This document shows, piece by piece, positions 23,050-33,004 of a stretch of 64,000 nt of DNA (its first letter is position 1; every line of letters starts with the position of its first letter). The DNA comes from Mercenaria mercenaria (taxonomy: Eukaryota; Mollusca; Bivalvia; Venerida; Veneridae), in assembly GCF_021730395.1 (NCBI RefSeq), contig NC_069367.1, forward strand, positions 13,142,501-13,206,500, written 5' to 3'. Position numbers and translations under genes: made by a program. The notes beneath the pieces are model-generated. The model was given only the letters and a program-made list of their open reading frames with translations. It searched no databases and was not told the origin of the DNA.

Positions 23050-23640
23050 TGTCATTCCTGTTTGCGCTGACTATACAGTTCAGTCATGGAATAAAATTTA
23101 CCCGAGCAATAATTGTGACAGTTTTGCATGCTTTTTCACGAACAAAACCGTGCAAAAAAATGAAAGTCGCAGTAAGGTCTAGTTAATCCCACTGTACACA
23201 CTCGTGGAAAGCATTCTTTTATTTTTTTAATCTTAGTTTTTCCTAGATAAAATGAGCATGGTATTGCTTGTCTGTTATTTTCCCGTGATCTGTAAAAATT
23301 ACGGTGTATCTTTTTTTTCAAATAGTTGCACCAATTCCGCTCCCAACTCGTTACTTTTACAGTTCGCCGAAATCACAAACAAGATAACACTCTTTTCCAC
23401 AATCTGACTCTTAGTGACTTTTTTTCTCCTAGCATCAAATGCTTTAGAATATCTTACTGTTTTGCCTTAATTAATTCGTAATTATTCAGCCCTTGGTCAT
23501 ATTTTCTTAAAACAGCTGGAATAGATAGTCTGTTCTGTTCTGTTCTGTTATTATCTGATAAGGTATACTTTCCTCGTTATTATGAACTTTATTTTTTCAT
23601 ATCCCTGGAAAGAATTGTCATTTCTTGGTATTTCTAATTC
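23050..23640. repeat. Ancient duplication, copy A
   Basis: Aligns collinearly with 24,595-25,180 at an offset of 1.54-1.57 kb. Shared landmarks are 'actatacarttcartcatg', 'gcatgctttt.cacgaacaaarccgtg', a 'ggaaagca' block and the TCTGTTCTGTTCTG microsatellite. Identity looks roughly 60-70 %. No coding potential is seen in either copy. Confidence 0.6.
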
Positions 23641-24595
23641 TGCAAATCAAAACCGCGTAACATGGTCAGCTTTTAACGAGAATTTGCAAGAATTTTCTCC
23701 CTTAATTATTGACTTGTTAAAGCAATTCCCTTCAAATTGGATTGCATCCCTTACATTAGCTAAGGTCGCGTCATTCATATTCTTTGTCATGGATTTTGCA
23801 TTGATCTAAATTTTTGCTTTAGGTATTGCATGGAAATTAAGCTCGCAAGTTACTCCATAGAAAGCAACAAATGGCCAGTTTTTGATATAAATCATGTTGT
23901 TTTATAGATTCATATAGAAATATTATTCTCGTAAAGATATAAAACATTTCTCTAAAAAAACCCATTATGTTAGCTTATGATATTGCAAAATGCGTGTTGT
24001 CATGTAACAGAAAATGAAAACATTTAAATAAATTTCTTTTCTTTTCTTTTGACACTTTGAATCCCGCTAAACACTGAAATCCGATAATTATTTCATAAAC
24101 GAGCTTTCCCACAAAAACATGTATAATAGTTTTCCTCGAGAAAAACGAAACTTGTGTGAAGATACATGTATTCCCATTTTGTCTGATTGTTCTTGTCCAT
24201 GTAACGGTACTTTTGTTTAACTTTCATGCCTAGAAGTTTACTCTAAAACATGATAAAATAAAGTAATAAACTAAGCAATACTGTATTTGACAGGCAATGG
24301 CAAAGAAAAACCCGAGCAATTTAACAAACCTTAAAAAAAATGTTACTAAAACACGTACATACATGTTTTATTAACTGGCCTTAATCCAAGGTTTTCCATA
24401 GAAATCAAAGAAAGAAAGAAAGAATATATCTAATTATGAATAAAGTGTCTGATTCTTCTTATCAGCATTGATGTATCATAGAGATTCGGACTCATTTTTT
24501 AAACAATTAGGTCTGATTCACCCTGTCTACTTATTTATAGTGTATAAGTTACTTGTATAATCAATGATATACATGAATCAAATATACCATTCAGA
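23640..24595. other. No gene recognised between the two duplicate copies
   Basis: AT-rich sequence with a GAAAGAAAGAAA microsatellite at 24,408-24,423. I see no open frame of interest. Confidence 0.35.
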
Positions 24596-25180
24596 TATGT
24601 GTTTGTACATACTATACAATTCAATCATGAAATCAAATTTATCGTGTTTACTAAAGCCTTTAGCTGTAAAGGTGGCTAGTTTGCATGCTTTCCACGAACA
24701 AAGCCGTGACAAAAATGTAGGTCGTACTAAAGAGATAATCCTGCCGTGCAAACTCAAGGAAAGCACGCCATTTTTTCTTCTTTTTTACAAGCTTGGATTT
24801 CATTTCTAAAATAGACATGATATTGCGCGTCTGTTAATTTCACCTTTCTTTGCATATCGTGGAAACCATGCTGTGTCTTTTGTTTAAATAAATGTACACA
24901 TTCTCTCCCCCTCTCACCAGCTTTCAATGAGCGCCTAGCTTGCAAATTACACTATTTCATAAGAAAATTATTCTTTGACATAGTTATTCTCCTGTCGTCG
25001 AATGTTTCAGTATCCCAAAGATATTTAGCTTTCAGTCAGAAATTATGTAATGTATGTTGATTCGTATTGTTCTCATACACAGTTTGGTGAAAAATCAAAG
25101 CTCTGTTCTATTCTGTTCTTTTATTATTTTTTTTTCTATTTTTTGACTAATTAGACATTTATGAACGTTATTATTCCAAA
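24595..25180. repeat. Ancient duplication, copy B
   Basis: Partner of 23,050-23,640. The collinear order of all landmarks, with small indels, indicates an old duplication of about 0.6 kb. Overlapping short open frames on both strands are chance. Confidence 0.6.
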
Positions 25181-25903
25181 AGACTATAGTGAATCGTATG
25201 TCAGTTGTTGGTGTATGCAGTTCCGTAAATTAACACGGTTTAAGTTACGTCAGAAATTTAAGAAATCCACAAGTTTTTTTTATTTCTTGATACACTTTGA
25301 AGTAAAATGGAAGCAAGAAGCCTTTACCCTAAAACACTTATAATTATATTATTGTATTGTTTATAAAATCAAAAATACCTACATATGTGATAATAAATTG
25401 TCATGCTTTGGAAAATATAATTTATTTGCCTCTAAAGTAAAAGAAATTGAAAAGTTTCGTGTTTTTCACTATATGTTCAATATAAGCGATGGTGATACTT
25501 TTAAAACAAAATTGGAAGCAAGAAGATGTTCAGTTAGAATAAATATTTTTTCATTAAATTGAAGAGAAGAAATTGAAGTTTACTGTCATATCTGGTAAAA
25601 TATTTACAAACCAAAAGACATATTTGAAATTAATCATTGAAAATAAATTTCCTATATAATCTACTGCTCAAACTAATATCAGTAGGGAAACCAATATTGA
25701 TTATCGGATAGTTTTCAAGGGGGACAACCTACTATGATAAGCCAGTCAAATATAATAAAAGCTGGGGATGAGTAAGAATATAGCGATAAGATAACCGCCA
25801 GATTTTTAGTTTCTTGGTTAACTTTGGCGTTTAATGGAAGTAAGTAGCTTTTATCTTTTTAAAGTTGTAAATATGTCATCATAATGTTCAATATGTGCTA
25901 ATT

Positions 25904-26200
25904 AAGAAATAATATATCTCATTTAGTGATTTGTCGCTGAATAAATCATTGTTTGGAGTTCAGATGCAAAGGAATTATATCACGAGGGCGCAGTCCGAGT
26001 GATATAATAATACGCATCTGAACGACAAACATTGATTTTATTCAAGAGCAAATCACTAAATGAGATATATTATTTCGATTCTAACACGTTACCAAGGACT
26101 TTAAAGTACATCCTTGACGGCATTCATTAAATATTTGCCCGTTTTCAATTGGTTTCTTTTCCAGCGCGCCGCTATGCCGTTTGACGCTATGACGTAATAA
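25904..26200. mobile_element. Palindromic CRE-bearing MITE family, copy 1
   Basis: Outer arms AAGAAATAATATATCTCATT (25,904) and inverted ATGAGATATATTATTTCGATTC (26,060-26,080). The central block is TCACGAGGGCGCAGTCCGAG. After the right terminal ATTATTTCGATTCTAA come TGACGTAA (26,190) and TGACGTGA (26,204). It shares all these marks with copies at 28.5, 54.4 and 55.2 kb. Confidence 0.65.
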
Positions 26201-26573
26201 TTGTGACGTGAGAAAGGTTAATTGTTGTATAATAATTCACGGTTTGCAGCCTTCTTTGTTGATAGGAAAATGAATCGGATTTTTTAAAAATAAGTTGTAT
26301 ATTTGGAAAAAAAAACATAATTCGTTTGCCTGTAAAGGGAAAGGAATTGGAAATTTTAGTGATTTTCACTATATGCTCAATGTAAGTGAAGGTGATAATT
26401 TTAGAAAGAAGATACTCAACAAGAATAAATATTTTTACATCAAATTGAACCGGAGAAATTAATGTATATGTCATATGTGCTAAAACATTCACAAATGTAA
26501 AGAAATATACTGTTGCTTATACTTGGAATCATCCCCAGCCTTATTATATTTCAACTGGCATATCATGATAGAT

Positions 26574-26575
<2 letters not shown>

Positions 26576-26603
<28 letters not shown>
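26576..26603 (+). repeat. (C)28 homopolymer
   Basis: A run of 28 C. The inverted partner region at 25,720 has only five G at the equivalent place, so the run expanded after the inverted duplication. A likely sequencing and assembly weak point. Confidence 0.95.
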
Positions 26604-26604
<1 letters not shown>

Positions 26605-26739
26605 TGAAAGTAACTCGATAATCAATATTAGTTTCTCGATTGAATAAATAAAACAAAACATTATTTTGAGCAATAGATTATATAGGAAAACTATTTTCAA
26701 GGGTTAATTTCAAATATTTCGTTTGCTTATGCCGTCAAT

Positions 26740-28430
26740 AAATAGGTTTTATCTTTTCACATATTTTATCAACTGTCACAACAGTATTTTTATGTGTTAT
26801 GTAGCGGCCGTAAAACGTCTCTACCTACGTAAAAAGTCTCTATTCCTTTTGGATCATGCAGTCCATTCAATGTCTATATGGAATAACGGTTAAGCTGATG
26901 TTGTGGGGGTGGGGATAGGGGATGTTCGTGAGAGGTGCAGCACTTTCCATTACCTCTCATGAACAGATTTAATCAAACCGAGTCTGCTATAATTTTGTTT
27001 GGTTGCATTTTATGCTTTCAAAGTGTCTTTTCACATACTTTATTTTGAATGGATGCCATTGTGTAGAGATGGTACCTAAGGCTACGTATTCAATGACAAC
27101 AACAACAACAAATCAAGTGCAAAACTGAAGCGCATATCGCTTTTCTCACACTAGCAATATTTTAACACAGCACCGCGCAGTAAATACGGGAACTTTTGAC
27201 AGCGATACCGGCTTCGTTGTTTTTGTGGATTAGCTAAAGAAAGGTGATTCTCATTTCTTTTTAACTAACACAACCATTTTATTTATACTAAAGAACGTCT
27301 GCATTATATTAACAGAAGTTTCTGTAACGGTAGATTCCGCAAGGTAAATGCTGTTCCGCACGCATCGGTCAATATGCAAATTAGGTACATTTGTAAACAC
27401 AAGGTGCGTGTCATAAAAAGTGAAATAACTTCTTTCGGCATAGTTTTTGGTATGGTTTTGGTGTGACCATCAGATAGAATATACATTTTTATATCGCTCT
27501 GTTTTAAATCGTACATTTTAAGGCCTTGATTATTCTCGGCAAACGAATTTTGTAAAATGTTGAGGGATTCGATGTCGTAAAATTCATATAGTCTGTTTAT
27601 ATTTTTTCTCACGAATAATGCTTTCTTTCATATGATCATACCACACCTGTAATTTATCGGCAGTAATAAATAAAATAAATTGTCTTTGAATAAATTCGTT
27701 TGAAAATGAAAGATAACGCTCAATTTTTCTGTTTGAATGATTGTTCATAGAGCTTGAAGTAAACTATATTTTTGGGAAACACATCCGAATCTATGCATAC
27801 TTTGTTCACATAACTAAATAGTCCTAGAAGAGTTGTCTTTCACCGGCTTCACTTTTCCAAGTAGGACTAAATTTTTCGGATTAAATATTACCTTTCAGCA
27901 TGAAAAATGAAATATGAAAGTGAAACCATTATATAATTGAGGTACTCTGGTATTAAGTTTTCAACAGAAAGTAATATCAGATGCAGTTTGATTCTTTAGG
28001 TATCATCTCTAAATCATTGTGTATAATATTGTTGAGTTTTACAGGCTCATATTCTTCTATAACATTGTCTCGATATCATTTATATTTTAACAGAAACATA
28101 CCCATATACAGATTTGACACATCTTAGACATGTCTCAGTATTGTTGTATTTTCTGCTGCTTTCGGACCAGCTATTGTGGACATTCTATATCAATTGTGAT
28201 TAAAAAACAGATCTGGAGCGCCTGTCATACAATACAGACTCCGGTATATACCGGATTCAAGCGATTTAAATATGTATATTATAACCTTGGTAATCCTAAC
28301 CCTAACCTTTAGTCAGTATATTATGGCATACATATTAGGCCTATACACAAAATCCGAGAGAAACATAGTTAACTTTCATTTCATTAGAACTATGCTAGTG
28401 TTAGGGAACGTGAGGAGTGTTACATATTCT
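26740..28430. other. No gene recognised
   Basis: Contains an (ACA)n stretch at 27,096-27,112 and an isolated 102-codon open frame on the - strand at 27,304-27,612. That frame has no recognised motif, no convincing splice context and no family resemblance. Confidence 0.35.
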
Positions 28431-28432
28431 GA

Positions 28433-28690
28433 TATGCTTACCTCTGTTAAAACACTCTTACGCTAGAATGACGTCACGTTAACGTGCGGTGATGTCAAAG
28501 TTTTTGTTGCGACTAAGAAAGAGCGCTTCTATATTTTATCTACTGTTTTAGATTATGGGCATATTAGAATCGAAATAATTGATACCAAAACCGTATTTTA
28601 ACACTATTTATACACCCGGGCGGTAATACGTCGTACAAATAATTTCACTCGGGCTGCGCCCTCGTGCAATTATTACGCCCGACAAAAAGT
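28433..28690. mobile_element. Palindromic CRE-bearing MITE family, copy 2
   Basis: Contains TGACGTCACG at 28,469-28,478, ATTAGAATCGAAATAATT at 28,564-28,580 and the central block TTTCACTCGGGCTGCGCCCT with its inverse at 28,643-28,672. Read inverted, 28,433-28,580 matches 54,410-54,556 over its whole length at about 80 % by eye. Confidence 0.65.
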
Positions 28691-28789
28691 GTTAAAGCAC
28701 TATTTTGCTATAAATTATTTCTTAATTTCATCATCTTTCATGAACAGACTAAATCGTGTGGTATTATGTTGTCTAGTTTCGTTCTGTGT

Positions 28790-29915
28790 TTATTAAGGGT
28801 TTTCACAGTTTGTTTAGCTCGACTATACAAAGTATGGAAACCTATCCTACTCGGAACGTCGTCGGCGTCGACGTCTGCGTTCTTCCGCACCTTGGTTGAA
28901 ATTTTGATGCACTTTCTCTTTATCTCTGTATTTACTTCATGGATTTATTTCAAACTTAAAATAGTTATTCATCATCATCATCCACATTATATGGCACAAG
29001 GGTCACAACTCCCACACCAATATTTCATGAACTATCCCCCACCCCCTTTTTACTTAGAATTTCAGGTTTAAGTTTTGTTGCACTTTCACTCTATCTCAGT
29101 TATTTCTAAATGGATTTGATTCATACTGAAAGTAGTTGTTCCACATCATCTCCCACATCATATGGCACAAAATGCATAACTCTGGTACAAATATCTAATG
29201 AATTATCCCCCTTTTACTTAGAATTTCGGGTTGAAATTTCGAAGCACTTTCACTCTATCTCAGTTATTACTGAATACATTTGATTTAACTTTGAAATAGC
29301 TGTTCAACATCATCACTCGCGTCAAATGATACAAGGGCCATAACTCTTGCACCAATACTGCTTGAATGATCTCCCTTTTACTTAAATTTTGATGCACTTT
29401 CACTCTATAACTAAATTAATTTGATTCAGACTTAAAATAGTTGTTCCACATTATCGACCACATAATATGACACAAGGTGCCTAACATTGGCATCAATTTC
29501 TCATGAATTATGCCCCCTTTTACTGACAATTTAAGATTAATTTTGATGTACTTTCGCAATATCTCAGTTATTACTAAATTGATTTGATTCAAACTTGAAG
29601 TAGTTGTTCCACATCATCATCTAGTCATATGACACAAAAGAGCATAACTCTTGCACCAATATTTTATGAATTATGTCCTCTTTTTGCCTAGAATTATACT
29701 TTTATAGTGTTTTGATACACTTTATCTTTATCTTTATCTCTCTTATCATTTAATATGTTGACACAGACTCAAACTATTGTGCAATATCTTCGACCACCAT
29801 TGGAGTCATTAAACACTCCAGTGACAGCTCTAACTTCCTCAGATGCGCCCAGTTTCGCTATCACGCATCGAAATAGTAGAGCGCGATTGTCTCCTGTGAC
29901 AGCTCTTGTTTATTC
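28790..29915 (+). mobile_element. Tandem-cored element, ~165-bp units, ending in 'ctcctgtgacagctcttg'
   Basis: Starts near GTTTAGCTCGACTATACAAA with a GTCGTCGGCGTCGACGTCTG block. It then has five diverged units (successive spacings about 164, 174, 132 and 163 bp) carrying 'ttgatgcactttc.ctctatctc', 'gttgttccacatcatc' and 'catatggcacaa'. It ends with GCGATTGTCTCCTGTGACAG. The terminal block plus tandem core is the same architecture as the 171-bp and 157-bp families, with a different core. Confidence 0.7.
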
Positions 29916-29959
29916 TGCCTGATTGTAAGAATTCATACACGTATACTCAGTCAATATAT

Positions 29960-30195
29960 GAGCCGTGCCATGAGAAAACCAACATAGTGGGTTTGCGACC
30001 AGCATGGATCCAGACCAGCCTGCGCATCCGCGCAGTTTGGTCAGGATCCATGTTGTTCGCTTTCATTGCCTATTGCAATTAGAGAACCTGTTAGCGAACA
30101 GCATGGATCTTGACCAGACTGCGCGGATGCGCAGGCTGGTCTGGATCCATGCTGGCCGCAAACCCGCTATGTTGGTTTTCTCATGGCACGGCTCA
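29960..30195. mobile_element. 236-bp palindromic MITE
   Basis: Terminal inverted repeats GAGCCGTGCCATGAGAAAAC and their inverse extend about 100 bp inwards with few mismatches. The two arms share 'agcatggatccagaccagcctgcg'-type sequence. The centre (30,065-30,085) is the only unpaired part. The element has no coding capacity; open frames across it on both strands are artefacts of the palindrome. Confidence 0.85.
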
Positions 30196-30494
30196 ATTAT
30201 ATTTAACGGTCTGGGTAGCGGGATAAAAATGTTTAGCTTTGGTGAGAAAATCCATTTCAACCCGGTAACCAGTCTACGGACTTCCATGCGGACCACAATT
30301 CCAGTTATTATTTGTTAACGAATGCAGATTGTCAAGTCCGAGACATAATTCGGAATAGTGAAAATTGGCCTACTAGTGACTGCCTACGTGTCATTATACA
30401 TTTTCATTATTGTTAACATTTGCTTTATCATCACCATGTTTTAAAATTCTCTTATTGCCATTTTGAACATTTTGAGATATAAAGGGATTAATAA

Positions 30495-30632
30495 TACAGT
30501 AGCTCGATCTTGGAAGCTGGCTCGAGTGGATTTTGAAAGATCGGATCTTACGAGGCGCGCACGCGCCGAGTGTGACCCGTCCTTGTAAAATCCACGAGAA
30601 CCCAATACAAAATCCCAAATCTAGCTACTATT
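30495..30632. repeat. Small fold-back element
   Basis: ACAGTAGCTCGATC at the left and AGCTACTATTGT at the right are inverted. Inside, GTGGATTTT/AAAATCCAC and GAGGCGCGCACGCGCC form further pairs. Probably a MITE of about 137 bp. Confidence 0.4.
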
Positions 30633-30639
30633 GTAATGA

Positions 30640-31310
30640 TCCTTTTAATATATATCTCCTTCTTTTTGTTTGTTTATTTATTTTGTAATCTTAATTTTGA
30701 TGATTTGCCAGTCGATGTTTAGACCTTTTAATATGTTTTCGGTATGATGAAATAAATGGTGCATTTCTGAGATGGTGATATGAAAAATGACCCATTGGTC
30801 GATATTTATATATCTCTAGGTGACCATTTTTCATATCAGCCTCCGGAATGCAATATCTATATGATATCATTGGATTCATCTTCGAATATGCTATTTTCTT
30901 GTTTACTGGAAGGTAATTTATCAAAATCACCTTCTCTATATAACCGCGCAGAATTTAATCAGGAATAGACTGTCTCACAACTATTTCGTATCTATCCGTT
31001 GCACAATGTAGTTCAATGCAGAAGTTACCATCTCTGACGTCTTTATCGTTACTGAACAAAAATTTGGCCTACTCTATCATTACCTTGAAGGCAGCCGTGG
31101 ACTTCATCACAAACTTACAAGTAACAAGTGAATGAAGTATTGCCATGCAATACAAAGTCCCCTACTGGAAGGCACCTAATTTTCTCTACTGCAGTATAAC
31201 ATAATGAACTGATATCTGTCAATGATGTATAAACAATATTGTACTATATATACAATATGTTATAACAAAACACTTGGATTAAAATTTATTGGCTGATTAT
31301 AAAAATGTTA
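30640..31310. other. No gene recognised
   Basis: Holds a short hairpin of GATATGAAAAATG/CATTTTTCATATC at 30,777-30,837. No open frame with recognisable features. Confidence 0.35.
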
Positions 31311-31347
31311 TCATGTAAGTTATTTATAGTAACAACAAAGGGAAATT

Positions 31348-31353
<6 letters not shown>

Positions 31354-31378
<25 letters not shown>
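31354..31378 (+). repeat. (A)25 homopolymer inside a duplicated 209-bp segment
   Basis: TATTTATAGTAACAACAAAG occurs at 31,321 and again at 31,530, so the poly-A interrupts or terminates the first of two related segments. It could be the tail of a retroposed sequence. Confidence 0.6.
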
Positions 31379-31539
31379 TCTATATAATACAAGTCAACAA
31401 GAAACTCTTTACCAGGTAGAGATATGTCAAAATACACCTAAAAATTGGATGTAACATGCATGCTGTACCACAGAAAAGTGGTCTCGATTTTTCTCTACCG
31501 CCAGTAATAAAAAAGTTACAATAAAATCTATTTATAGTA

Positions 31540-33001
31540 ACAACAAAGGGACGTAATTCTAAAAACAAGGGTGCCTCATGGTGGTGAACATTTGGTCCAA
31601 GTTACATCAAAATCCCTCCATGCATGAAGAAGAAATGTCCCGTACAAAGTCATTCTTGAATTTGACCTTAGACCTAGGGACCTGGTTCTTGCGCATGACA
31701 TGTTGTCTCATCCAGGGGAATATTTGTGCCAACTGATATCTAAATCCTGCTTTGCATGACAAAGTTATAGACCGGACAGGAAAAAATCCTCTTGACCTTT
31801 GATCTCAAAGTGTGACCTTGACATTTAAGCTAGGGTATTGGGTGTTGCGCATGACACGTCGTCTCATCATGGGAAACATTTATGCCAAGTAATACTGTAA
31901 TCCCTTGATGGATGACAGAGTTCTGGATCGGACAGGGCAAAAACCTTATTGACCTTTGACCTCCAATTGTGACCTTGACCTTTGAGCTAAGGGTCTGGGC
32001 TTTGCGCATGACATGTTGTCTCATCATGGGGAACATTTGTGCCAAGTAATATTAAAATCCTTCATGGATGGCAGAGTTATGGACGGGGCAGGGAAAAAAA
32101 CTCTGTTGACCTTTGACCCCCAATTGTGACCCTTGACCTTTGAGCTAGGGGTCTGGTATTTGCGCATGACACGTCGTCTCATCATGGGGAACACTTGTGC
32201 TAAGTGATATTAAAATTCCTTAATGAATGTCAGAGTTATGGACCGGACACGAAACAGACCCTGTTCATGCTATGTTAACATTTGACTGCTAAGTGTGACC
32301 TTGACCTTTGAGCTAGGGGTCTGAAAGTTGTGCATGACACATCATCTTATTATGAGGTACATTTGTGCCAAGTAATATTAAAATCCCTTCATAGATGGGA
32401 AAGTTATGGACCGGACAGGAAAAAAGCCTTGTTGACCTTTGACCTCCAATTGTGACCTTGACCTTTAAGCTAGGGGTCCAGGTTTTGCGCATGACACGTC
32501 GTCTCCTCATGGGGAACATTTGTGCCAAGTAATATTAAAATCTCTTCATGGATGGGCGAGTTATGGACCGGACAGGAAAAAAGCCCTGTTGACCTTTGAC
32601 CTCCAATTGTGACCTTGACCTTTGAGCTAGGGGTCCGGGATTTGCGCATGACACATCATCTCATCATGGGGAACATTTGTGCTAAGTAATACTAAAATCC
32701 CTTCAAGGATGGGAGAGTTGTGGACCGGACAGGAAAAAAGCCCTCTTGACCTTTGACCTCCAATTGTGACCTTGACCTTTGAGCTAGAGGTCCGGGTTTT
32801 GCGCATGACACGTCGTCTCATCATGGGGAACATTTGTGCCAAGTAATATTAAAATCCCTTCATGGATGGCAGAGTTATGGACCGGACACGAAATTGCGGA
32901 CGGACGGACGGACGGACAGACGGACGGACGGACAGACGGAATGACGGAAAAGTGCATTCCTATAGTCCCCGAAACTGGTTTTCAACCAGTAGGGGACTAA
33001 T
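31540..33001 (+). mobile_element. 157-bp tandem-cored element, eight units, with a terminal hairpin
   Basis: The motif GCGCATGACACGTCGTCTCA recurs at 31,691, 31,848, 32,005, 32,163, 32,331, 32,488, 32,645 and 32,801, giving units of 156-158 bp (one of 168). Each unit also has 'ttgacctttgacctccaattgtgaccttgacctttgagc' spread over two blocks and 'agttatggaccggaca'. The array ends in a GGACGGACGGACGGACAGAC run, then a double-stem hairpin (32,964-32,998: AGTCCCC..GGGGACT outside, ACTGGTT..AACCAGT inside). The repeated 71-codon open frames on the - strand are by-products of the repeat. A related array is at 50.7-51.6 kb. Confidence 0.85.
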
Positions 33002-33004
33002 AAT

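Larger units (their letters stand above)
25425..26735. mobile_element. Nested composite of direct and inverted repeats
   Basis: Segment 25,425-25,620 recurs directly at 26,290-26,500 (both have 'tttttcactatatg.tcaat'). Segment 25,620-25,790 recurs inverted at 26,517-26,735 (both have CCTATATAATCTA and AATATTGATTATCG, at about 85 % by eye). Between them sits a palindromic MITE at 25,904-26,084. The structure suggests an old inverted-repeat element partly duplicated and then hit by a younger insertion. Confidence 0.6.

Noticed and set aside
27304-27612. 102-codon - strand open frame as a gene
   Set aside because: No recognisable motif, no clear signal peptide, no convincing splice signals, and AT-rich codon content like the non-coding flanks.
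28664-29071. 135-codon open frame on the + strand
   Set aside because: Crosses from a MITE into a tandem-cored repeat; low-complexity His/Pro tail, no family resemblance.
30004-30318. 104-codon open frame and its antisense partner
   Set aside because: Both strands are open because the sequence is a palindrome (236-bp MITE).
31830-32842. Family of 71-codon open frames with MAQMFPM starts on the - strand (also at 50.8-51.4 kb)
   Set aside because: They recur with the 157-bp monomer and merely reflect its length and base order; no sign of selection for coding in the differences between copies.
31540-33001. CRISPR-like array
   Set aside because: Repeats are contiguous 157-bp monomers without unique spacers, in a eukaryotic genome.
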